64,000 nucleotides of DNA from Halictus rubicundus (lineage: Eukaryota; Arthropoda; Insecta; Hymenoptera; Halictidae). Under the pieces are notes generated by a model that had not been told where the DNA came from, did not search any database, and saw nothing but the letters and a program-made list of their open reading frames with translations. Every line of letters begins with the position of its first letter. Within the stretch, counting starts at the first letter, position 1. Made by a program: the position numbers and the translations under genes. The stretch is from NCBI RefSeq assembly GCF_050948215.1, contig NC_135149.1:14985001-15049000 (forward strand). Reading direction: 5' to 3'. This document shows positions 32,446 through 41,789 of this stretch, one piece after another.

Positions 32446-33540
32446 CCGCACCCCACCTCCATCCCCATCCCATCCCACCACCACCCCCGCCCCCACCCCA
32501 GCCCAGGTGCGGTGGTGCGGTCAAACACAACGTGAAACACCATATCCACACGACACCCGGCCCTACAGTTTCGCAGAAACCGCGACGCCTGACTACAGAC
32601 CGACTAGCCTTCTTCTCGAAGAAGCTCAGTGCGGCCCAGCAAAAGTACACCGCCTACGACCGGGAGCTGCTGGCAATGTACTCGGCGGTTAAGTAATTTC
32701 GGTATGCCGTCGAAGGGAGATCGTTTACCATATTTACAGATCACAGGCCGCTCACCTTCGCCCTCCAGCAGAAGCCCGAGAAGTGTACGCCGATCCAATT
32801 CAGGTACGTGAATTACATTGCGCAGGTTTCGTCGGACATAGGACACGTCAAGGGCAAGGACAACTCCACCGCCGACGCCCTGTCACGCATTGAGGAGGTG
32901 ATCGCGCCGGTGGACTACCAGGCGCTTGCCGAGGCACAGAAGTCGGATGACGAGCTTCGTCGGATGATCGCAGGTCCCAGGGGTATGGTCATCGGAAAGC
33001 CCAGTTTCTCCTGCAGCCCAGCGTGGACGTGTTTCGTGACATCTCCACTGGCCACGTTCGCCCGCTGATACCACCGGACTTCCGGAAGGCCGTGTTCGAC
33101 AGCCTGCACAACCTGGCGTACGCCGGACCCAAGGCGACGGTGAAATTAATCACCCAGCGCTTTGTTTGGCCGTCAGTCAAGAGGGACTACCGAATCTGGG
33201 CAAAGTATTGCCTGCAGTGCCAACGAGCCAAAATCACACGACACGTGTCGACGCCGGTCGGGGAGTTCGTGACTCCCACCGCGCGTTTCGACCACATACA
33301 CGTGGACATCGTTAGACTGCTGCCGCACTCCAGAGCGTACGCGCGTTGTATAACCGTCGTGGACCGTTTCACCAGATGGCCGGAGGTCTTCCCAGTACAG
33401 GATATCACCGCGGAGACCGTCGCGCGAACGCTGTTCGCGGGCTGGATTGCGCGGTACGGCGTACCCCTCGGGGCAACCACCGATCAGGGCCGACAGTTTG
33501 AATCGGCAGTATTCAAATCCTGGGCGAGAAGATCACTCAT
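32446..33540 (+). pseudogene. Ty3/Gypsy RNase H and integrase, RT deleted (copy B)
   Basis: Right after a C-rich tract (32446-32507), this repeats copy A from the RT leader onward, with the same jump from RRLTTDRL into LAFFSKKLSAAQQKYTAYDR, so it shares the RT deletion. RNase H keeps the RELLA block missing in A but has a TAA at 32695. Integrase keeps the HHCC region and both Asp-containing blocks (FDHIHVDIVRLLP and ATTDQGRQFES). It ends at the same host junction as copy A and lacks the Glu of the DDE triad. Confidence 0.9.
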
Positions 33541-33597
33541 TGTTGCCATAGTATATCTTCGCGTGGTGAAACTACCCTGTACACGTGTGTATGATAC

Positions 33598-33755
33598 CTT
33601 TTCATCGTGTCAGCGTCGTTGTAATGAAGGTAGCTCTCGCTGCCAGAAAAGCTCGGCACGGATCACTCGTATCGCGTCCCAACGTTCGATTTCGCCGGTG
33701 AGGAGTCGAGAATCGTATTGTCATCGGGTGCTGGACAAGGATGCGGCACTCCGGA
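33598..33755 (-). pseudogene. EGF/LamG exon fragment, version B
   Basis: It matches version A for its 3' half but keeps an extra 42 bp that encode SVPSFSGSESYLHYNDAD, the start of a laminin-G domain. An in-frame TGA stands just before that Ser. The 5' half with the EGF cysteines is lost at 33755, where the sequence jumps to the GGGAAAAAGTTAGTGT repeat. The donor at the 3' end (33598) is intact. Confidence 0.65.
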
Positions 33756-33769
33756 ATTTTGGGAAAAAG

Positions 33770-34007
33770 TTAGTGTGGGGGTGGAGGTGGTGGTGTGCCC
33801 GGGTGGGGTGGGGGTGGCGGTGGGCTGGGGGTTGGGTGGGGTGTGGTTGGTGGTGGGCTGGCGTCTGGGGGGGTGGCGGTGGGCTGGGAGCTGGGGGGTG
33901 GCGGTGGGCTGGGGCTTGGGTGGGGTGGGGTTGGTGGTGGGCCGTGGCGTGGCGGCGGGGGTGAAGGGTGGTGTGGTTAACGGCGGGGGGTGGGGGGTGC
34001 GGTTGAG
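33770..34007 (+). repeat. Long G-rich tract
   Basis: About 240 bp of GGTGGGG/GGGCTGGGG units on the + strand. It is the longest such tract in the window and lies at the junction between the Gypsy B/EGF B segment and the right arm of the inverted repeat. Many runs of three or more Gs make it a candidate G-quadruplex region. Open frames through it (Gly/Trp/Val-rich or Pro/His-rich) are artefacts of composition. Confidence 0.9.
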
Positions 34008-34299
34008 TAAGCACGCTTACACAAAATTCTGGAATCGTACTTTTAAGAATTATTGTAGGACAAAAAGTTGAAAGCAAAAATGAGATCCATAGATATTAAA
34101 GCAGCCTAGCCGCGAAGATTTTCCAATGGAAAAAGATTCGTCGGTACAGTATCATTTTTTCCGAGGGAAAACGAACAAATCCATGCAATTTAATTTTGAT
34201 TCGTCCGGGAATTAGCATAATTAAATTCATCGTTCGAGCGGAAGCTCGCGGCGCCCAGCGTACGGGGATTTAATTTCATGAATTATGCGAGTTTCTCAC

Positions 34300-34549
34300 A
34301 TCACGGCCATTTAGTACAAACTCTTGTACGCATCCCACAAATCCTTTGGTGGTCCGTATCTTTGATGTATATTGGGCCGTGGACGGTGCGCCGCCCAAGT
34401 AGAGGTCCAAAGATACGACGAAGTTTGTGAATGCTCCAGGTGTTAAGATTTCGTGGCTTTGGTCATGTTCGAGTTGTAAAGAAGCCATACGTCCGGTTCT
34501 CGATACCCGGACTTCTGACCATTTGCCGAGTCGCACTCGACGCTGGCTT
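34300..34549 (-). CDS. Laminin-G domain exon 2 (right copy)
   Basis: The exon is open and 250 bp, with acceptor TTGTTGCAG before 34549. It encodes VRLGKWSEVRVSRTGRMASL through FVGCVQEFVLNGRD. The last exon codon is GAT instead of GAG, so the donor reads GAT/GTGAGA with a weaker exon edge. In gene sense it lies downstream of LamG exon 1 and EGF exon C, the expected domain order of an EGF-LamG protein. It could be the original and the left copy the duplicate, or the reverse. Confidence 0.7.
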
Positions 34550-34669
34550 CTGCAACAACGATCTACAAAGTTTCAGCTTTAATTTAAAAAAATTTTCATC
34601 GCTCTACCTCATTTCTATCGAAAGTTCTTTGATTTTGAATCCGATTTTGTCCAAATTGCCTACTGTGCG

Positions 34670-34888
34670 CCGCTGCGACAAAAGCGCCCTTTCACGCGGG
34701 ATCTACGCTTTCCAAGCCGTCTCGCCTGGAAAATGGTTGATTTTCCACGCGGCCTTTTCGCTCGAATTTCGGGAAAAAGTTAGTGTGGGGTGGGGGTGGG
34801 GTGGGGTGGAGGTGGTGGTGGTCTGTGGTGGGGGGTGTTGTGGGGTGGGGTGGGGTGGGGTGAGGTGGGGTGGGCTGGTGGTGGTGTT
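34670..34888 (+). repeat. 120-bp repeat copy 3 plus G-rich tract
   Basis: Copy of the GGGAAAAAGTTAGTGT repeat (34670-34788), followed by GGGGTGGGG units to about 34888. It sits in the intron between the right-copy LamG exons, on the strand opposite to the exons. Confidence 0.85.
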
Positions 34889-34980
34889 GAAAATGATTGA
34901 TGGAAAACTGATTCGCAGTTTAAAATGTAGGAGGGAAATTTCGGAGTTCGAGGTTCATGTACACGTTGTTTTTGTCTTAC

Positions 34981-35204
34981 CTTACGCTGGCAGAGCCAGT
35001 TCCTAGGTCGAACGTGAAAAATAGAAATGATCGAAATAGAGAGAGGGCGACGAAGTCGCCGGTGCCATCATCGTGGTCGCCGTTGTAAAGTATAACGCCC
35101 TCTGGCGCTGTTGGTTTCAACATGATGGTCAATTCCAGAAAGTCGATCGACGAGTCTCCTAAACCCGGGTAACTGAGATAAGAGGATCCATTGAATGATG
35201 GCAC
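34981..35204 (-). CDS. Laminin-G domain exon 1 (right copy)
   Basis: 224 bp, open, with acceptor GGTTACAG before 35204 and donor GTAAGA after 34981. It encodes VPSFNGSSYLSYPGLGDSSI and the PEGVILYNGDHDDGTG block. It differs from the left copy at few residues (PGLGD versus PSLGN). It joins 34549-34300 in phase. Confidence 0.75.
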
Positions 35205-35222
35205 CTGTAACCAAAAGAACCG

Positions 35223-35830
35223 TTGAAAGGCGATCCTGGAGGGCGAGCGCCAACTTTATACTATCTCAGGCGAAACCTCCCATTCCAAATCGGAGAACTC
35301 AGTCACCTTCCACAAGAAGAAATCGACGAAGAGCAACTGATAGAAATAGGAGTGCGCATAAAGGAATCAACCATGAGGACATGGCAGGAACAGTGGACAA
35401 ACTCAACCAAAGGACGACTGACCTTCTGCTTCTTCAGAAACGTAGAAGACAGAAGAAAGGCAACACGGATCAGGTCCAACTATTACACATCACAGACTCT
35501 GAGAGTACACGGAAACTTCAACGAGAAACTTGCCTCTCTCGGACTGAAAGAAACAGACAAATGCCAATGCGGAGCAATGGACACAGTAAAACAGATAGTA
35601 TACAGCTGCCCTCGAACACAAGAAGCCCGGCAACAGATGATACAGAAACTGCAGGCACTGGGAATTAGATGGCCGTGCCAACTAAGCGACCTAGTGCAAG
35701 AAAAATCCAATGAAATACTACACGATTACACGACAATAGCACTCAAAGAACGAGAGGACAACGAGATTCCGAACCAAACCAGGACTGCAACAACAAGCAA
35801 CCAAGAACAACACCAAACGCCAAACACCAG
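35223..35830 (+). pseudogene. Non-LTR retrotransposon ORF2, C-terminal part (right copy)
   Basis: Near-identical to the left copy over the CQCGAMDTVKQIVYSCP region. It starts 19 bp outside LamG exon 1 and runs antisense to the LamG gene. The non-LTR homology stops at 35830, where EGF exon C sequence begins, although the open frame carries on to 35912. Confidence 0.8.
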
Positions 35831-36078
35831 CTTTCGCTACTTGCAAACGCCTGGACGGATTTTTTTGGTCGTGTTCCGAGATCGGCCATCCTGGCCGAGG
35901 GTTGTTGGGTAGATGGGTCGTCGGGTGCCGGGCATGGATGCGGCCCGCCCGCTTGACACCGGCATGTGAAGCGGTCCCGTCGCGGACGACACTCCGCGTC
36001 GCCGCAGCGCCTCGCTTCACAGGGATGACCACAGTTTGCGACATTCATGCCGCCCACTGCCTCGGCAAGGATTCCAAT
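35831..36078 (-). pseudogene. EGF exon, version C (truncated)
   Basis: After the acceptor CCCCCTATACAG the exon starts at 36078 and encodes IGILAEAVGGMNVANCGHPC and FTCRCQAGGPHPCPAPDD, an EGF module diverged from version A (for example ARRCG versus ARPCG). The last part reads SVQAFASSESW, which aligns with the LamG start SVPSFSGSESY of version B. It then breaks into the non-LTR fragment, so no donor remains. Same strand and order as the right LamG exons. Confidence 0.65.
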
Positions 36079-36148
36079 CTGTATAGGGGGAAATTGACAA
36101 TTTAGATTCACGGATTACACGTTCATCCTTGCGTCCGGAATCGCCGCG

Positions 36149-36266
36149 CCGCTGCGACAAAAGCGCCCTTTCACGCGGGATCTACGCTTTTCAAGCCGTC
36201 TCGCCTGGAAAACGGTTGATCTTTCACGCGGCTTTTTCGCTCGAATTTCGGGAAAAAGTTAGTGTT
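36149..36266 (+). repeat. 120-bp repeat copy 4
   Basis: Fourth copy of the unit ending GGGAAAAAGTTAGTGT, here followed by ordinary sequence instead of a G-rich tract. Like copy 1 it is separated from the EGF exon by a shared block containing TAGATTCACGGATTACACG. Confidence 0.85.
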
Positions 36267-37080
36267 AACATTGACGCGTAGACTGCATTTATTTAACCCT
36301 TGCGTCGGCAACCAAAATTTTCTACAATATGCACATTGCAATGCAAGGCATATTTTTATGCCTCATATGTAAGTTCGTCAGTATGAATTTGTTTACTAAC
36401 AAACAACAAATGGCAGACATTTTCGCGTAATAAAGGGCTCGAGCCCTCGCAGGGGATTTAGCTCCTCGAATCAGTCGTGAGGGGAAAAGAGTGAAAGCGC
36501 AGAATGCGTGCGTTCGTACGGCTTAATGCGGTACAAATATTTATGCGCCGACCGTTCCGCAAGATAATTTCCACCGAACGGAACCATCCGGAGCGTTAAT
36601 AAATACTTTTGCCTCGGCCGTGGCCTCTCAAGAATCCGGTATTCCGATGCTCACTCGCGAAACTGTTCGTGCGTGCTAAAAACCGCTCCGCGGTAATGAC
36701 GGCGCACCGTTTGCATTAGAATCGTTGTTCGCGACAAACACTGTTCCGGAATCGGCAACGATTCGCTCCGAGCTGTACGCGCAGCGTGCCGATCCCGCGG
36801 TTTCGCAACATTTAAACCAGCGCGCGCTTAAGCGCTGCGTTAATTAGTTCACGAGCACGTACCTCTCCGCGAATCGGCCCACAGCACGTGAACCAATTAT
36901 CGCGTTCGCGAGCCGCCAACATTCGCGTGCGATTCCCGGAATCCTTCTTCTTTTTCCGCGAACTGTCTGAGTCACACCACGTAACACCAAACCGTCTTTC
37001 GTTGAGCCGTGTTTCCGAACCGTACCGCGCTTCCTGCGTACTCGACGGCGGCGTCCCACCTAGGAAACGAGCAGAAAATA
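36267..37080. other. Unassigned DNA before the BEL/Pao element
   Basis: Moderately GC-rich, with no recognisable domain. It might contain decayed gag or LTR sequence of the BEL element, but I cannot identify it. Confidence 0.4.
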
Positions 37081-37250
37081 ATTGGTCTCATATTTCAGAC
37101 CTGGAGTTGGCCGACAGAAACCCCATGAGCTCGGATCCGATCGACCTGATCATCGCGGCCGATTTATATAGCCAATTCATCGTCGGAGGCATACGAAGGG
37201 TCTTACCTGGAACTCCGGTTGCCCAGAATACCACTCTCGGGTGGATCCTA
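37081..37250 (+). pseudogene. BEL/Pao protease-RT linker fragment
   Basis: In the frame of 36888-37295, the residues WSHISDLELADRNPMSSDPI and DLIIAADLYSQFIVGGIRR, then TPVAQNTTLGWILSAPI, match the conserved segment after the BEL protease (IDLIIGAD...G.....AQ.T.LGWILSG). A frameshift near 37250 moves into the RT frame. Gag and most of the protease are not recognisable upstream. Confidence 0.75.
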
Positions 37251-39847
37251 TCCGCTCCTATCGCATCCTCTCCATGCTCGAGTATGAAGTCCTAAGTCAC
37301 ATGAGGAAACTCCCGGCGGAACAACTTCATTCCTCCGACCAGTCGTACTACATTCCGCATCACGCGGTCTTCCGAGAGAGTAGCTCCACGACGAGTCTCC
37401 GCGTGGTCTTCAACGCGTCCTGTGGAACCACCAATGGCCAGTCTCTGAACGACCACCTTTCATCAGAAAGGTCGAAACTCCAAGGCGATTTGATCGCCAT
37501 CCTGCTTCGCTGGAGGCAATCCACGTACGTCTACGCGGCCGACATCGCTAAAATGTACAGACAAATCCAAGTCAATGAACATGATCTAAATTATCAACGG
37601 ATCTTGTGGCGCACTTCGCCAACCGAACCGGTCACAGAATGCCAGCTCGGAACCGTTACTTACGGGACATCCTCAGCTCCCTTCCAAGCGCTGGGAGTCA
37701 TCAAGCAGCTGACTGTCGATGAAGGGCAGCGATTCCCTCTCGCTGCTCCGATCTTGCAAGACCAAACATATGTCGACGACTGCCTGTTCGGTGCCGACAT
37801 CCCTGATCTTCTGCGACGAATTCGCGATCAGCTGATCGCGCTGCTCCAAGCAGGCGGGTTTCGTCTGCGGAAGTGGGCGAGTAATACACCGTCCCTGCTC
37901 GACGACATCGACCCCTCCGATCACGGCCTGGCATCGACCGAACCAATCTCGGTCACCGACACGATCTCGATCCTCGGGATAGCGTGGATCCCCGTGCTCG
38001 ACCGCTTCCAGATTCGGCTCCATAACCCCATCGAGCCGACCAATACAAAGAGAGCGGTCCTGTCTGCTGGACCGATTCGAGCATCGTACTCACCTGGTTC
38101 AGCCAGTCTCCGGCGAAATGGAAGACTTTCGTCGCCAACCGAGTCGCCAAAATTCAAACGACTCTTCCTGACGCGCACTGGCACCATGTTCCAACGCAGG
38201 ACAATCCCGCCGATAGTGCATCAAAAGGTATCTCCCCACGCCAACTCCAGACTCACACTCTCTGGTGGCACGGGTCAGCATGGCTTGAAGAAACCCCCGA
38301 GGTTTGGCCGAGTCGCACCTTCGACCCACACTCCCAACCACAATGCGAAGCGCGACCCGTCTCCGACACCAGCATGGTCTCGGTTCCCGACCAATTCGAT
38401 GTGGCATCGCGCTACTCCTCGTGGCCGAAGGATCATCAAGAGGCTGCGGTCACCACCCCGCGGCTGCACAACGACGGCGCTTCTTCCGAACGAGGTCGCA
38501 AGCGCAAAAATCCACTGGCTAAAGCGCATTCAAGCCGACACGTTTCCTCAGGAACTGTGCATACTCGCAGCTCACGGGACCGTTCCAAAATCGAGTCCGT
38601 TGTCCTCACTGAACCTGTACCTCGATTCTCACGGGCTCATCCGAGCCAAAGGACGGCTGTCGAAAGCGCAGCTCCCTACAACCACAAAAGAACCCATCAT
38701 CCTCCGCTCCCATCCTCTCCTGTCCCTCCTCATACACCACATCCACCACACTCACCTTCATGCAGGCCCTCAGCTCACCCTCGCGTGCCTCCGACATGAA
38801 TACTGGATTCTGCGAGCACGTGCGACAGTACGAGCTGTCTTGTATGGGTGCGTTCCATGCACCCGGGAGCAGGCCGCCATCCCACACCAGCTCATGGGGC
38901 ACCTGCCGGCCTCTCGCACCACTAGGACCGAAAGAGCGTTCATACACACCGGCGTCGACTACGCAGGCCCGATCCAGGTTCGTACCGTTCGTGGAAGGGG
39001 ACATAAAGCGCAGAAGGCGTACATAGCCGTGTTCGTATGCCTCACCACGAAGGCAATTCACTTAGAAGTTGTCTCGGATTACTTATCCGCAGCATTTCTC
39101 GCCGCTTATCACCGGTTTGTCTCCCGAAGAGGCCTACCGCGCTCTATGACCTCCGATAACGGCACCACCTCCCACGGGGCGAACCGCGAATTAACCACCG
39201 CATACCGCACCGCAACTCGCGATACCGAATTACAATATAAACTCGCGATCGACGGTGTATCTTGGCACTTTCTACCCCCCACAGCCCCTCACTTTGGAGG
39301 ACTGTGGGGGGCGTCGGTCAAAAGTGTCAAGCACCACTTGAACCGGTGCATCGGTACACATACTCTCACCTTCGAGGTGTTGTCGACGTTCCTCTGCCGC
39401 GTCGAGGCCTGCCTCAACTCCCGCCCGATCGCTTCGACGATTATTCCGACCGGGGCATTTCTTAATCGGTGCCGCCCTCGTCGCGAGTCCGGAACCCAGC
39501 GTCCTTCACCTGGCGGAGAATCGGCTGTCCCGATAGCAGCTCATCCAACGACTCACGGAGACCTTCTCGAGAGCCTGGACAAACGACTACCTGCAGACAC
39601 TCCATCAGCGTCCCAAATCGAAGGCCAAGCAAAAACTTACCAGAGTCGGCCAGATCGTCCTGGTACGCAACGCCAACATTCCTCCGAGCACGTGGGAACT
39701 GGGCAGGATCGTAGGGTGCCATCCGGGCGACGATGGGCTGGTTCGGGTCGTCACCGTGAAAACAGCCCATGCCGAATTCAAACGCCCGATCTCGAAACTC
39801 TGTTTCCTACCGGTCGCGATAAACGAGGTGAGCGAAGCGTCGACTAG
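37241..39847 (+). pseudogene. BEL/Pao RT, RNase H and integrase (decayed)
   Basis: A continuous 868-codon frame, but a composite of true and shifted frames. To about 38045 it is RT: LRVVFNASC, YAADIAKMYRQI, GTSSAPFQAL and YVDDCLFGAD (catalytic YVDD). From about 38055 to 38425 the real protein is in another frame (CWTDSSIVLTW, KTFVANRVAKIQ, NPADSASKGISP, the RNase H-to-integrase link). From about 38430 to 39445 the long frame is right again: integrase zinc region (HAGPQLTL...CVPC), catalytic Asp in HTGVDYAGP and SDNGT. The final Glu is replaced by Gly (LWGASVK, codon 39308-39310). The C-terminal WELGRIVGCHPGDDGLVRVV segment is in a third frame. Inactive. Confidence 0.88.
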
Positions 39848-39850
39848 CAC

Positions 39851-40496
39851 GTGACGCCACGTGCCTCCTGTATAATTGTACATACCGCGTTTAGTTGTAA
39901 GCTAGATTTAATTAGCATTAAGTTGTAAATATGTATATTCTGTAAAAACCCAGTGCCGTTCCACTTATCTGAACGCGACGCAACAAACACGATCCAGATC
40001 GTCCTCCCTATCTCGAAAGTTTCCCCGCGTCGGCACCAGGGACCGTTCAATAGATGACTTTCTCTCCCTTCGAACGTGGCCCGGCGCTCTTCCGGTGTAC
40101 CCGGTTCAGCGAAATATTATCGTTATAATATAGTTATAGGATAACGCTGCGACAACGTCCACGTTTCGATGCACACAATGCTGTACTCGCATTTTTCGGC
40201 GGACAAGTACACTGCAGAATTTTTTGCGTCTCCGGTGAAATGGGCTTTATCGATATTGGAAATTATTTTCAACCTTTTCTCGCGTTCAATAATTTCCACT
40301 GTTTTAAACTGACATTCTCTACATTCTTCTTTTATTAGGACATATGAAGGTCATTTGTACACAGAATTTGCTATCGATTCACGACAAAAAAGATCACTTG
40401 AGAAAACATTACTGTTCGTAAGATCTCGGAAAGTATGACCTTGAGATGACTTTCATTTACAAAGGCTTGTTCCCCTCCGAAAATGCTAACTTTCTC
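39851..40496. other. Sequence after BEL, possible LTR remnant
   Basis: AT-rich non-coding DNA starting just after the integrase stop. It could contain the 3' LTR, but no second copy is present in the window for comparison. Confidence 0.4.
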
Positions 40497-40610
40497 CGCA
40501 GACATTTTGTCGGCTAATTCGGCAAGCTTCCGTGGCTCGGAAACGTTCGCCTTGGCCAGGACGGCACGGACATGCGACGAAAGCTGTTCGAGAAACACCC
40601 GGTATCGTAA
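40497..40610 (-). pseudogene. Ty3/Gypsy gag fragment
   Basis: About 38 residues (LRYRVFLEQLSSHVRAVLAK, then ELADKM) resemble the gag segment W.R.LP..V..VLA.....LA.LADK of insect Gypsy elements, from a lineage different from copy A. The rest of the 139-codon frame shows no similarity. Short, so moderate confidence. Confidence 0.5.
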
Positions 40611-40938
40611 CGGCCACGCGAGTCGTCGGGGGGATCGACACGGCATAAACACAACTACGCGAAGGTCGCGATGCGGTCGAATCAACTGGCATACGAAAAT
40701 GGCTTCGTCGTTACTTTCGCTACGAGGTACCGTGCGGTGATCGCGTTCGTTTACGATAATGACGCGGAATTTCCGGAGACTTTCTACCAATAATGACTAA
40801 CATGTGTGTTCAAGACTGGCGCGTGCGAGCGCCATATTGCCGAGCTCACGCGGCGCGATTTCGCCAAAACACGAGCAATCAGCGTCACCGAAAATTACGC
40901 GGGCAACCGATCGACCACGTAATTGGTCGCGATGCGTC

Positions 40939-41011
40939 TCGATCCTTCTGGAACGCTCTCGATTCGACAAACGGAAGCCCCGGTGCGTGTCGAACGTTCC
41001 AGAAGGATCGA
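40939..41011. repeat. 17-bp perfect inverted repeat with HSE-like core
   Basis: TCGATCCTTCTGGAACG (40939-40955) and CGTTCCAGAAGGATCGA (40995-41011) are perfect reverse complements 39 bp apart. Each arm contains TTCNNGAA, the paired unit of heat-shock elements. Confidence 0.75.
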
Positions 41012-41491
41012 AACAATAAAAGAGAGAGACAACCGACGGCGCTCTCTCTCTCTCTCTGTACATCCGTTTCCTCGAAAGCACGTGTCAAACAGCTCTTATC
41101 TTGTTCATCTAACGGCTTTATTAACTGTACATTTCAATAGTTGTATTCTTCTGAGAAATTCTTGTGAAATACAGTGAAGCTGATTTTTACAAATTGTAGA
41201 TCCAAATTTCTGTGCATTCCTTTCCTATTAATAGTTTCCGTTACGACCTCGTGAATCCTTTACAAATTCTGCAGTCCGTAACAACGTGTATGTAACGAAA
41301 AAACTTTATTCGACTCTGGTTCGAGAGCGTTGGATCGAGACGTCTGTCTCGAGCGAGAGTCAGACAGTGAGCAACAGTGAGAGAGTACATGGCGGTTCTC
41401 TCGCCTGTGTTGCGCGAGGTTGGCACTGCCAATCTCGTCGGAGCATATTCTCTAGGCGCGTGCCTAGGGGAATGGCGTGGCAGCGCCAATA

Positions 41492-41735
41492 GCCCTACAT
41501 GCCATGTAAAGTTTACATACAGCCGACGCGCTCTCTCCCTTAGCTACAGCCGACACGCTCTTACCTACCGCTGACGCGCTCTCTCCCTTACCTACAGCCG
41601 ACGCGCTCTTATCTACCGTCTCCGCGCTTTCATCTATAGCCGCTGCCATCTCTCCCTTACCTACAGTCGCCGCGGTGCCCTACTTACCCACAGTCCCTGC
41701 GCTTACCTACAGCCGACGCGCTCTTACCTGCCGTC
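41492..41735. repeat. Minisatellite, CTACAGCCGACGCGCTCT-type units
   Basis: About ten diverged units of 20-30 bp around TACAGCCGACGCGCTCTCTC / CCTTACC. The minus-strand frame (41464-41649) therefore reads as SASAVGKGE repeats, a consequence of the array rather than evidence of a protein. Confidence 0.8.
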
Positions 41736-41789
41736 ACCCATGTTTTGCACATGCTAAGGGCACCGACGAGATTTATATAAAGACTGCCA

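Larger units (their letters stand above)
30647..32450 (+). repeat. Left arm of 1.8-kb inverted repeat
   Basis: This arm contains the non-LTR fragment, the laminin-G exon pair, the intronic C-rich tract and the GCGGTTGAGTAAGC block. It matches 33995-35830 in inverted orientation with scattered substitutions and small indels (for example, it is shorter near 32400). The spacer of about 1.5 kb holds Gypsy copy B and EGF fragment B. Confidence 0.9.
33995..35830 (-). repeat. Right arm of 1.8-kb inverted repeat
   Basis: Inverted counterpart of 30647-32450. It ends at 35830 inside the non-LTR tail, where EGF exon C begins; the left copy continues further into the non-LTR element. This shows the right outer boundary is a separate breakpoint. 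Confidence 0.9.

Noticed and set aside
33023..33964. 313-codon + strand frame
   Set aside because: It is a chimera of Gypsy integrase, antisense EGF exon and the G-rich tract; the tail is Gly/Trp repeats from GGGGTGG units.
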